NCBI GenBank assembly: GCA_035539135.1
Contig: DATLJD010000008.1
Location: 124,001 to 188,000 of the forward strand
From: JABFWF01 sp035539135
Lineage (GTDB): Bacteria; Pseudomonadota; Gammaproteobacteria; Xanthomonadales; Xanthomonadaceae
Direction of reading: 5' to 3'
Length of the DNA: 64,000 nucleotides
The translations under genes and the position numbers were made by a program. Positions 8,801 to 15,614 of this stretch are shown in pieces. The notes beneath the pieces are model-generated. The model ran no database searches and was not told the DNA's origin. It worked only from the letters and a program-made list of their open reading frames with translations. How positions within the stretch are numbered: the first letter of the stretch is position 1; the number at the start of each line of letters is the position of its first letter.

Positions 8801-9529
8801 ATGCTCACCAACCCGCAGTCCGGCACCAACGTCCAGGAGATCGCCGAGCGCATCTACCGGATCAACACACCGGTGACGCTGCCCGGCGACGCGGGCGGCT
8901 TCTCGTTCAACCAGTACCTGGTCGTGGACGACGAGCCGCTGCTGTTCCACACGGGCCCGCGCGCCATGTTCCCGCTGGTGCTGGAGGCGGTGCGCCACGT
9001 GATGCCGGTCGAGCGCCTGCGCCACGTCTCGTTCTCGCACGTCGAGTCCGACGAATGCGGCTCGCTCAACCAGTGGCTGGCGCTGGCGCCGCAGGCCGCG
9101 CCACTGTGCGGCACGGTCGCCGCGCTGGTGTCGATCGGCGACCTCGCCGACCGCCCACCGCGCGCGCTCGCCGACGGCGAGACGCTGTCGCTCGGCCGCC
9201 ACAGCGTGCGCTGGTTCGACGCGCCACACCTGCCGCACGCCTGGGAATGCGGCTTCCTGATGGAGGAGACGACCGCCACCCTGCTGTGCGGCGACCTGTT
9301 CACCCAGCCCGGGCACGGCGAGGTCGCGCTGACCGAAGGCGACATCCTCGGCCCCAGCGAAGCCTTCCGCCACGCGATGGACTACTTCTCGCACAGCAAG
9401 TTCGCCGACGCGCAGCTGGAACGGCTGGCGCAGGCGCAACCGCGCACGCTCGCGTGCATGCACGGCAGCGCCTGGCACGGCGACGGCGCGCAGCTGCTGC
9501 GCGCGCTGGCGACGGAGCTGGCGCGCTAG
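8801..9529 (+). CDS. Metallo-beta-lactamase-fold protein with flavodiiron-like metal site
   Basis: 242 residues, single MBL domain. Ligand spacing follows flavodiiron proteins rather than beta-lactamases: His80-x-Glu82-x-Asp84 (FSHVESDE), His143/146 (APHLPH), Asp165 (LLCGDLFTQPG) and His221 (ACMHGSAW). The position after Asp84 is Glu85 where classical flavodiiron proteins have His. No flavodoxin or rubredoxin domain follows. Known relatives with this layout include oxygen-binding di-iron proteins; an oxygen or NO sensing/reducing role is possible but inferred. It is 103 nt downstream of the cysteine hydrolase on the same strand. Confidence 0.82.
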   Translation: MLTNPQSGTNVQEIAERIYRINTPVTLPGDAGGFSFNQYLVVDDEPLLFHTGPRAMFPLVLEAVRHVMPVERLRHVSFSHVESDECGSLNQWLALAPQAAPLCGTVAALVSIGDLADRPPRALADGETLSLGRHSVRWFDAPHLPHAWECGFLMEETTATLLCGDLFTQPGHGEVALTEGDILGPSEAFRHAMDYFSHSKFADAQLERLAQAQPRTLACMHGSAWHGDGAQLLRALATELAR

Positions 9530-9542
9530 CCGCGCCGCGCGC

Positions 9543-10064
9543 TCAGCCGGCGGCGCGCCTGGGCAGCTTCCACTCCGGCCGCACGAAGTGGCAGGTGTAG
9601 CCGGTCGGGTAGTGCTGCAGGTAGTCCTGGTGCTCCGGTTCGGCTTCCCAGAAGTCGCCGGCCGGCTGCACCTCGGTCACGACCTTGCCGGGCCACAGGC
9701 CGGAGGCGTCGACGTCGGCGATGGTGTCGCGGGCGACGCGCTCCTGCTCCGGCGTCGTGTAGAAGATCGCCGAGCGGTAGGACGGGCCGCGGTCGTTGCC
9801 CTGGCGGTTGGGCGTGGTCGGATCGTGGATCTGGAAGAAGAACGCGAGCAGGTCGCGGTAGCTGAGCCTCGCCGGATCGAACACGATCTCCACCGCTTCC
9901 GCATGCGTGCCGTGGTGGCGGTAGGTCGCGTTGGGCACGTCGCCGCCGCTGTAGCCGACGCGGGTGGAGACCACGCCGTCCATCTTGCGCAGTAGCTCCT
10001 GCACGCCCCAGAAGCAGCCGCCGGCGAGGATCGCCCGTTCAAGGCCTGCGCGCTCGGCGCTCAT
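9543..10064 (-). CDS. msrA: Peptide methionine sulfoxide reductase MsrA
   Basis: 173 residues. The catalytic motif GGCFWG places the nucleophile at Cys17, followed by GYSGG, YRHHGTHAEAVEIVFDP and FFFQIHDPTTPNRQGND, all hallmarks of MsrA. It reduces the S-epimer of methionine sulfoxide in proteins, recycled by thioredoxin. The ATG overlaps the stop of msrB (ATGA, 10061-10064), so the two are translationally coupled. It is shorter than E. coli MsrA (212 aa) because it lacks the N-terminal extension. Confidence 0.95.
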   Translation of the reverse strand: MSAERAGLERAILAGGCFWGVQELLRKMDGVVSTRVGYSGGDVPNATYRHHGTHAEAVEIVFDPARLSYRDLLAFFFQIHDPTTPNRQGNDRGPSYRSAIFYTTPEQERVARDTIADVDASGLWPGKVVTEVQPAGDFWEAEPEHQDYLQHYPTGYTCHFVRPEWKLPRRAAG

Positions 10065-10504
10065 CGCGGCTCCTCCACCTGGGCAAGGTACTCGCCGTAG
10101 CCGGCCGCTTCCATCTCCTCGCGCGGGACGAAGCGCAGCGACGCCGAGTTGATGCAGTAGCGCAGCCCGCCGTGCTCGCGCGGGCCGTCCGGGAACACGT
10201 GGCCGAGGTGGCTGTCGGCATGCGCCGAGCGCACCTCGGTGCGGATCATCCCGTGCGAGGTGTCGCGCAGCTCGCGCACGTTGGCGATCGGCTTGGTGAA
10301 GCTCGGCCAGCCGCAGTGCGACTCGAACTTCGCCGAGGACGCGAACAGCGGCTCGCCCGAGACGATGTCGACATAAATCCCGGGCCGCGTCTCGTGCAGC
10401 AGCGCGCCGGTGCCCGGCCGCTCGGTCGCGCTCTCCTGGGTGACCCGGTACTGCTCCGGCGTCAGCCGGGCCAGGGCCTCGGGGGTCTTGCGGTAGTCGG
10501 GCAT
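10061..10504 (-). CDS. msrB: Peptide methionine sulfoxide reductase MsrB (zinc-less type)
   Basis: 147 residues from ATG 10504 (MPDYRKTPEALARLTPEQ). It reduces the R-epimer of methionine sulfoxide. The catalytic cysteine is Cys117 (GLRYCINSASL) and a probable resolving cysteine is Cys64 (HCGWPSF). The two CxxC pairs of zinc-binding MsrB are absent: the segment where the first would lie reads IYVDIVSGEPLF, as in the Neisseria PilB MsrB domain. It is first gene of an msrB-msrA operon with a 4-bp overlap. A longer start at 10561 would add 19 atypical residues. Confidence 0.95.
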   Translation of the reverse strand: MPDYRKTPEALARLTPEQYRVTQESATERPGTGALLHETRPGIYVDIVSGEPLFASSAKFESHCGWPSFTKPIANVRELRDTSHGMIRTEVRSAHADSHLGHVFPDGPREHGGLRYCINSASLRFVPREEMEAAGYGEYLAQVEEPR

Positions 10505-10608
10505 GGCGGCGGGATCCCGTTGGGAGGGTCCCTTCACGATGGGGGCGTCGGCGCGACACACAACGGGGGCGGGCGGCCCTCGCCGCCGTCGCCGGAAGGC
10601 TCAAGAAC

Positions 10609-11091
10609 CTAGGCGCGTGGCTGCTGGCGTTCCGGCTTCTTGCGGGCAGGCCTGGCCTCGGTGCGTTTGGCCGGGCCGCGCTTCACGACGGCACGCTTCA
10701 CGACGGCACGCTTCACGGCGGGGCGCTTGGCAGCGCCGGCCGCGGTCCTTGTCGGACCTGGACGCCTTGCCCCGCCGCGCTTCGCCGCGGCCCGTGGTTC
10801 GGGCACCAGGGACATCCGGTAGCCCATCGCGCCCACCACCTTCAGCACGGTGCCGAAGCTCGGATTGCCGCCCTTGGACAACGCCTTGTACAGGCCCTCG
10901 CGGGTCAGGCCGGTCTCGCGCGCCAATCGGCTCATGCCGCGCGAGCGGGCCACGACGCCGATCGCGTGCGCGATGAAGGCGGCATCGTCGCCGCCCTCCT
11001 CGACGCAGGCGGCCAGGTAGGCGGCGCGTTCTTCCTCGGTGCGCAGGTAGTCGGCGGAATCCCAACGGGTGGTCCTGAGCGCCATGTTCAT
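10609..11091 (-). CDS. HI1420-type addiction-module antidote-like regulator with a basic C-terminal tail
   Basis: 160 residues. Residues 1-95 match the probable addiction-module antidote family (HI1420-like): RWDSADYLRTEEERAAYLAA, then a helix-turn-helix core RGMSRLARETGLTREGLYKAL and NPSFGTVLKVVGAMGYR. The normal family ends there. This copy adds about 60 residues rich in Lys/Arg/Ala/Pro with VKRA/VVKR repeats, resembling histone H1-like tails. No HI1419-type toxin gene lies beside it; the upstream gene is divergent yceH. It may be a stand-alone DNA-binding protein rather than an antitoxin. ATG 11091 or 11085 could start it. Confidence 0.8.
   Translation of the reverse strand: MNMALRTTRWDSADYLRTEEERAAYLAACVEEGGDDAAFIAHAIGVVARSRGMSRLARETGLTREGLYKALSKGGNPSFGTVLKVVGAMGYRMSLVPEPRAAAKRGGARRPGPTRTAAGAAKRPAVKRAVVKRAVVKRGPAKRTEARPARKKPERQQPRA
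10681..10725. repeat. 15-bp tandem repeat encoding the basic tail
   Basis: The unit CTTCACGACGGCACG is repeated about three times inside the antidote-like gene and encodes the recurring VKRA(V) motif of its basic tail. The last copy has diverged (CTTCACGGCGGGGCG). Such a repeat can change copy number by slippage and alter tail length. Confidence 0.7.
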
Positions 11092-11203
11092 AGTGTCAAC
11101 TACAGGATACGCGGCGTCAACCGTGGATCACGGATCAAACGCGCGACGCGGCATGTCCGCGCCGTTTCCCCTAAGCTGTCGCCGCCCGCCTGCGACCTGC
11201 ACG

Positions 11204-11863
11204 ATGTCCGACGACTCCATCTTGCCCACCCTCACCGCCGCCGAAGCCCGCGTGCTCGGCTGCCTGGTCGAGAAGGAAGCGACCACCCCGGACGCCTACC
11301 CGCTGACGGTCAACGCCGCGCTGGTCGCCGCCAACCAGAAGACCGCGCGCGAACCGGTGATGGCGCTGGACCCGGGCGAGGTGCACCACGCCCTGCGCCA
11401 GCTCGAAGGCCGCAAGCTCGCCAGGCAGGTGTTCTCCTCGCGGGCCGAACGCTACGAGCACCGCGCCGGCGCCTTCTTCAGCCTGCCGCAGCAACAGGTC
11501 GCGCTGCTCGGCCTGCTGTTGCTGCGCGGCCCGCAGACCGTCGGCGAGCTGTTCGCCCGCAGCGAGCGCCTGGCGAAGTTCGCCGACGCCGACGACGTCC
11601 GCCACCACCTCGAGCGCCTCGCCCAGCGCCAGCCCGCGCTGGCCGTGCAACTGCCGCGCGGCCCCGGCCAGCGCGAGGACCGCTTCGCGCACCTGCTGTG
11701 CGGACCGGTGGACACCGCCGCGCTGTCCGAGCGCGTCAGCGCACGCGCCGAGCCCGCGTCATCGGCGCTGGAAGCGCGCGTGGCCGCGCTGGAAAGCGAG
11801 GTGGCGGCGTTGCGGGAAGAGCTCACGACGCTGCGTGGGAACCAGTCCGCACGCGAGGGCTGA
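11204..11863 (+). CDS. yceH: YceH/UPF0502 family protein
   Basis: 219 residues, close to E. coli YceH (215 aa). It opens with LTAAEARVLGCLVEKEATTP, followed by DAYPLTVNAALVAANQK, the signature of the family (DUF480), which folds as two winged-helix domains. The C-terminal 35 residues form a short coiled coil (LEARVAALESEVAALREEL). Molecular function is not established for the family. It is divergent from the antidote-like gene. Confidence 0.9.
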   Translation: MSDDSILPTLTAAEARVLGCLVEKEATTPDAYPLTVNAALVAANQKTAREPVMALDPGEVHHALRQLEGRKLARQVFSSRAERYEHRAGAFFSLPQQQVALLGLLLLRGPQTVGELFARSERLAKFADADDVRHHLERLAQRQPALAVQLPRGPGQREDRFAHLLCGPVDTAALSERVSARAEPASSALEARVAALESEVAALREELTTLRGNQSAREG

Positions 11864-12012
11864 CCCGGCAGGGGCGCCGGCGCAAGCCCAGTCTTCCCGC
11901 CCCGGCTTGCCGGCCTCCGTGTGCTATATGGCCGCGACGGTCCTTGCCGCCAAGGCGCCGCTCGATTCCACCAGACGCATCATTCCCAGCCGCATTAAAG
12001 GACGACCGACCG

Positions 12013-12717
12013 ATGCGATTTCTCCTGCTCACCGCCCTCCTGCTGGCCGGCTCCGCCGTCGCGGGCACGCCCCTGCCCGACGCGCCGCACGTGATGTCGT
12101 CTGGCGAGGGCAAGGTCAGCGTGGCGCCCGACCTCGCCCGCGTCACCCTCACCGCCAGCTACCGCAACACCGCTCCGGCCGCCGCCAAGCAATCGGTCGA
12201 TCGCAGCATCGAAGCCTTCCTCGACCTCGCCCCGCGCTTCGCGCTGCAGCCAAGCCAGGTCCGCGCCGCCGACCTGTCCGTATCGGAGGACATCGACTAC
12301 GACGAACGGGACCGCAAGGTGTCGAACGGCTTCGTCGCCACGCGCCAGGTGACCGTCGAACTGCGGGATCTCGCGCGGCTCGGCGAGTTCCTGGACGCCG
12401 CGCTCGCGGCCGGCGTGAACGAAGTCGACAACATCCAGTTCGAATCCAGCCGCGCGGAGGCGCTGCGCGCGGAAGCGAGGGAAAAGGCGGTCGCGCAGGC
12501 GCGCGAGAAGGCCAGCGGACTCGCCCAGGCATTCGGCGCAGCGCTCGGCCCGGTGTACAGCATCAACAGTCTTGGCTCCTTCAATTCCGACGGTTACGGT
12601 GCGAACAGCCTCGACCGCATCGAAGTCACCGGCAGCCGCGTGCACCGCAGCCGCTACGTGCAGCCGACGGTGGAATACAGCGAGCGGGTGTCCGCCGTGT
12701 TCGAGCTGAAGCGCTGA
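12013..12717 (+). CDS. SIMPL-domain (DUF541) periplasmic protein
   Basis: 234 residues with a signal peptide (MRFLLLTALLLAGSAVAG) cleaved near residue 18. The SIMPL domain follows: GEGKVSVAPDLARVTLT at the start, then the VSEDIDYDERDRKVSNGFVA segment and AREKAVAQAREKASGLAQAF helix. SIMPL/BP26 proteins form periplasmic or outer-membrane oligomers linked with oxidative-stress tolerance in other bacteria. Its stop overlaps the start of a 38-codon frame (ATGA-type, TGATG at 12715-12719). Confidence 0.85.
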   Translation: MRFLLLTALLLAGSAVAGTPLPDAPHVMSSGEGKVSVAPDLARVTLTASYRNTAPAAAKQSVDRSIEAFLDLAPRFALQPSQVRAADLSVSEDIDYDERDRKVSNGFVATRQVTVELRDLARLGEFLDAALAAGVNEVDNIQFESSRAEALRAEAREKAVAQAREKASGLAQAFGAALGPVYSINSLGSFNSDGYGANSLDRIEVTGSRVHRSRYVQPTVEYSERVSAVFELKR

Positions 12718-12833
12718 TGCGACTGGAGCGCGAGCAGGAGGCCGATCGCGCCACGGCGCTGGTCCTGCTCGAACGTGGGGCCGCCCTCGGGGCCGCGAAA
12801 TCGCGGGCGCGGCTCGAGGCCAAGCGGAAGTAA
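12717..12833 (+). CDS. Possible small protein, 38 aa, overlapping the SIMPL gene
   Basis: ATG 12717 shares a base with the preceding stop codon, a typical arrangement for translational coupling. The product (MRLEREQEADRATALVLLER start) is predicted as one or two charged helices ending in AKSRARLEAKRK, with no membrane segment. TAA at 12831-12833. I do not recognise a family. The case for expression rests on the overlap alone; it could equally be an unexpressed frame. Confidence 0.3.
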   Translation: MRLEREQEADRATALVLLERGAALGAAKSRARLEAKRK

Positions 12834-12879
12834 CCGACGCCTTTCGCCCATCACGGGGCGGAAGGCCTCCAGCCGGCCC

Positions 12880-13437
12880 CTATGCCGTCGCGGTCGCCGA
12901 CGCCATCCGCACCATCGGCCGCAGCGCGACGGTGGCGTCGGTATCCATCAGCTGCAGTTCCCCATCCTGGATCATCGCGGTCAACCGCATCCCGCGATCG
13001 AACAACGCCACGACCGCGGCCAGGTCGCCCGCCGCGATCTCGAGCACGGTGAGGTTCTTCAACCGGCCCAGCGCCGCCGTGTTCCGCGTCCACCACGCCT
13101 CGGCCGCCTGGCCGCCGTAGCCGACCACGACCACCTCCCGCGCGCGCCCGCAGGCCTTGCGCAGGCGCGACTCGTCCGGCTGCCCGACCTCGATCCACTG
13201 CTCGATCGCGCCGGTGTAGTCGCGCCGCCACAGCGCCGGCTCGTCCTCGTCGCTGAGGCCGCGGCCGAACTCCAGCCGCTCATCCGCGTGCAGCGCGAAC
13301 GCCAGCAACCGCACCATCAGCCGCTCCTCCGTCTCCGACGGATGCTGAGCCAGGGTGAGGTTGTGCGTCGCGTAGTAATGCCGGTCCAGGTCGGTGACCT
13401 GGAGCTCGGCCTTGATGACGGTGGCCTTGGATGCCAT
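12880..13437 (-). CDS. yaeQ: YaeQ family protein
   Basis: 185 residues, matching YaeQ in length (E. coli 181) and order: MASKATVIKAELQVTDLDRHYYATHNLTLAQHPSETEERLM-type opening, FALHADERLEFGRGLSDEDEPALW and a C-terminal MVRMAS tail. YaeQ has a PD-(D/E)XK nuclease-like fold; in E. coli it was first picked up as a suppressor of RfaH loss, and its activity is unproven. It is a monocistronic minus-strand gene, the last core gene before the AT-richer island. Confidence 0.92.
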   Translation of the reverse strand: MASKATVIKAELQVTDLDRHYYATHNLTLAQHPSETEERLMVRLLAFALHADERLEFGRGLSDEDEPALWRRDYTGAIEQWIEVGQPDESRLRKACGRAREVVVVGYGGQAAEAWWTRNTAALGRLKNLTVLEIAAGDLAAVVALFDRGMRLTAMIQDGELQLMDTDATVALRPMVRMASATATA

Positions 13438-13538
13438 GGGAGTCCTGGCTGCGAGGCCGAGAGGAAAGGGTGCGCCCCATTCTAGAGGTACGAACGCGCC
13501 CGCTGAGGCGCTCGCCAGCGCGATGGCGACTAGAGCGT

Positions 13539-13556
13539 GTAGGTGACCTTCGTCCC
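13539..13556. repeat. Left imperfect direct repeat at the defence-island edge
   Basis: GTAGGTGACCTTCGTCCC matches GTAGGTGCCCTTCTTCGC at 17737-17754 at 15 of 18 positions. The pair brackets the AT-richer Mrr/RM block. It could be the remnant of a target-site or attachment-site duplication, or chance. Confidence 0.3.
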
Positions 13557-13563
13557 TGGTCGC

Positions 13564-14469
13564 CTACTCGTCAAAATAATCACTGTCGATCTTTGGCACA
13601 CGCACTTGTTGACTAGTGACTCCCACCTCACAGTCGATCATGAACTGCGCCAACATTGCACCGTCAATTAGCACAACGCGCTCGACCGAACGGGCGAAGT
13701 CTATCGCTTGAGGGGTAAAACCAGATGTCGTGATGAACACCCCTTTATTTGCCCGCTGCCCAGCCAATGCGCCATAAAAACCTTGAATTTCTGGACGACC
13801 AACCGTGCCTTTCCACCGTTTGGCCTGAACGTACACCTTTTCAAGCCCAAGTCGATCTAATGAGATAACACCATCGATACCGCCATCTCCGCTGCCACCT
13901 ACGCGCTGCAAGTCGCTACGACTGGCGCCGTAGCCTAGCCTGTGCAACACATCAAGTACTACGGTTTCAAAGTACTTTGGGGACACTTGCAGAAGTAGTT
14001 CTAGGAGCTCAGCTCGAACTGCACTTTGTATTTCGCTGAGCGCGCCTTCCAGCCGATCATCTGGGCTCAGGAGGGGTGCTTCATCCGCAACTGTCTCCGC
14101 AGTTCCACCTTTTACTTCGCAACCGAACGATTGACCTGGTGTATAGCTTTTGGCTATTCGCTCAATTTCTTCATCCTTCACTCCTAAAGGATGTGCGGCA
14201 ATGAATGCCGCGCCTTCCGGAGTGATGCGCCAAACTCCATGTTTTGGGCTGGAGGAATAGCCCACCCGCTTTAGTCTGTCATGAGCCCACCCTGCTCGAT
14301 TCTTGTAAGCAGCCTGCCCCGTTGGGATTAGCTCTTGCCGTTCCTCCTCGCTCAGCCCAAGCGCCGCTGCCGCGGCTTCGTGGGCGTCACGAGCGGGAAC
14401 CCCCCCAGGTTGATGCGCCAGAAATCGAAGAATAGGCTCAATAAATTTGTCGTAGGTCGGCACAGGCAT
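13564..14469 (-). CDS. mrr: Mrr-type modification-dependent restriction endonuclease
   Basis: 301 residues (E. coli Mrr 304). An N-terminal winged-helix Mrr_N domain (MPVPTYDKFIEPILRFLA, then NRAGWAHDRLKRVG) and a C-terminal PD-(D/E)XK nuclease domain are both present, with catalytic GDGGIDGVI and VYVQAKRW (Asp and Gln-x-Lys). Mrr proteins cut DNA carrying foreign adenine or cytosine methylation. The start at ATG 14469 follows the family opening; ATG 14481 would add MGQL. It lies 50 nt downstream of the specificity-subunit gene on the same strand. Codon use is markedly less GC-rich than yaeQ, consistent with transfer. Confidence 0.92.
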   Translation of the reverse strand: MPVPTYDKFIEPILRFLAHQPGGVPARDAHEAAAAALGLSEEERQELIPTGQAAYKNRAGWAHDRLKRVGYSSSPKHGVWRITPEGAAFIAAHPLGVKDEEIERIAKSYTPGQSFGCEVKGGTAETVADEAPLLSPDDRLEGALSEIQSAVRAELLELLLQVSPKYFETVVLDVLHRLGYGASRSDLQRVGGSGDGGIDGVISLDRLGLEKVYVQAKRWKGTVGRPEIQGFYGALAGQRANKGVFITTSGFTPQAIDFARSVERVVLIDGAMLAQFMIDCEVGVTSQQVRVPKIDSDYFDE

Positions 14470-14519
14470 GAGTTGACCCATGGGTGAAATATGTACTGCA
14501 GCCGCGCCATTCGAAGCCG

Positions 14520-15614
14520 TTACATCGCCTCAAGCGCGAGCCGTGCTTTGAGCACTTCGCCCAGCTTACTAAGGGTTATACTGCGAGCAAATTCAAGATT
14601 GCGAAGAGACTCAGCAATCTGCTGCTGTGTGTGCAAGCAAAACTTCCCAGTTACCCGATTCTTAGGCAAAGCTACCACTACTTCTGCCTTGATATTTTGC
14701 AGGCTAGCTCGATACACCCGATCAAAACCGTATTGGCCTCGAGTTGAGCGGAGATACCAATAGACATACTGCGGGTCGATGTGATCGTCAATAACCTGGA
14801 GCCTTCCGCAATGATCCGTAGTAGCGAACTCTTCCCCGGCGGGAATGTAGTTCCACTCAAAGTTTCCATCAATGCCCCATAACAACGAGGGTCGCTTAAA
14901 GTCAGAAAGGTTAGACTTTTTGATTAGGCCAAACGGCTGCATTACATTTGCGCTGTAAGCCGCAATTCCGGCGGAAGCATGCTGGGAACGTAGAACGCGA
15001 TCTCCAATTGACAAAGTGAAATATCGACCGTCCCCCACGCTAATAGTTTCACTAGGGCTCGGAACGCTTAAAGAAAATACGGCGCGTGACAAGGAATCCT
15101 GGGCCGCGATAATTTTCGCTTGCGCCTTTTCGATTTTCCTGAGCTTCTGCCCAACCGCTGACATGCGCTTATAGTCCAACTTACCCGAGGACTCTACTGG
15201 CAGTCGAATAGCAACCTGCCCTGCTTGCTCGGGGTAGAGCTTGGTGTATTCGTTGAGCCTGCCATCAACCCTGCGGCCAACTGCTGCTGCGGTTAGCTGC
15301 GGCTCCAAGGCATACCTTATATAGGTTAGATCAGGGGTTTTTATTCCGCTTTTCGGCTTTAGAACCCCTCGGTCTCTATTGGCACTAAATCTTCCCGCGA
15401 TTTCTTGCACTCTTCCGCCATACCCATTCATTACCCAAGTCAACAATGGGCCTTCGAATTCAAATTCATCGACGAACCCAAACGGCTGGGTCAATGATGC
15501 AGAGTAGACCGGATAAGGACCTTGGTGCCGGTCTATGTAGTTGCGTACGTACTTTGGCCGCCCGCCGACAGCCTCGAAAAGGTCGCAAACTGCGATCTCT
15601 TCAAAGGTGCTCAT
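14520..15614 (-). CDS. Restriction-modification specificity subunit (HsdS/BcgIB-like)
   Basis: 364 residues with two target-recognition halves (about 1-180 and 190-364), each opening with a short strand-rich segment: GPYPVYSASLTQPFGFV in half 1 and ASAGIAAYSANVMQPFG in half 2. Helical connectors follow each (MSAVGQKLRKIEKAQAKIIA and TQQQIAESLRNLEFARSI), the scaffold of type I and type IIB S subunits. It tells the partner enzyme which bipartite site to bind. ATGA overlap with the upstream RM gene shows coupling. The length is near that of the BcgI S subunit and shorter than a typical HsdS. Confidence 0.88.
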   Translation of the reverse strand: MSTFEEIAVCDLFEAVGGRPKYVRNYIDRHQGPYPVYSASLTQPFGFVDEFEFEGPLLTWVMNGYGGRVQEIAGRFSANRDRGVLKPKSGIKTPDLTYIRYALEPQLTAAAVGRRVDGRLNEYTKLYPEQAGQVAIRLPVESSGKLDYKRMSAVGQKLRKIEKAQAKIIAAQDSLSRAVFSLSVPSPSETISVGDGRYFTLSIGDRVLRSQHASAGIAAYSANVMQPFGLIKKSNLSDFKRPSLLWGIDGNFEWNYIPAGEEFATTDHCGRLQVIDDHIDPQYVYWYLRSTRGQYGFDRVYRASLQNIKAEVVVALPKNRVTGKFCLHTQQQIAESLRNLEFARSITLSKLGEVLKARLALEAM

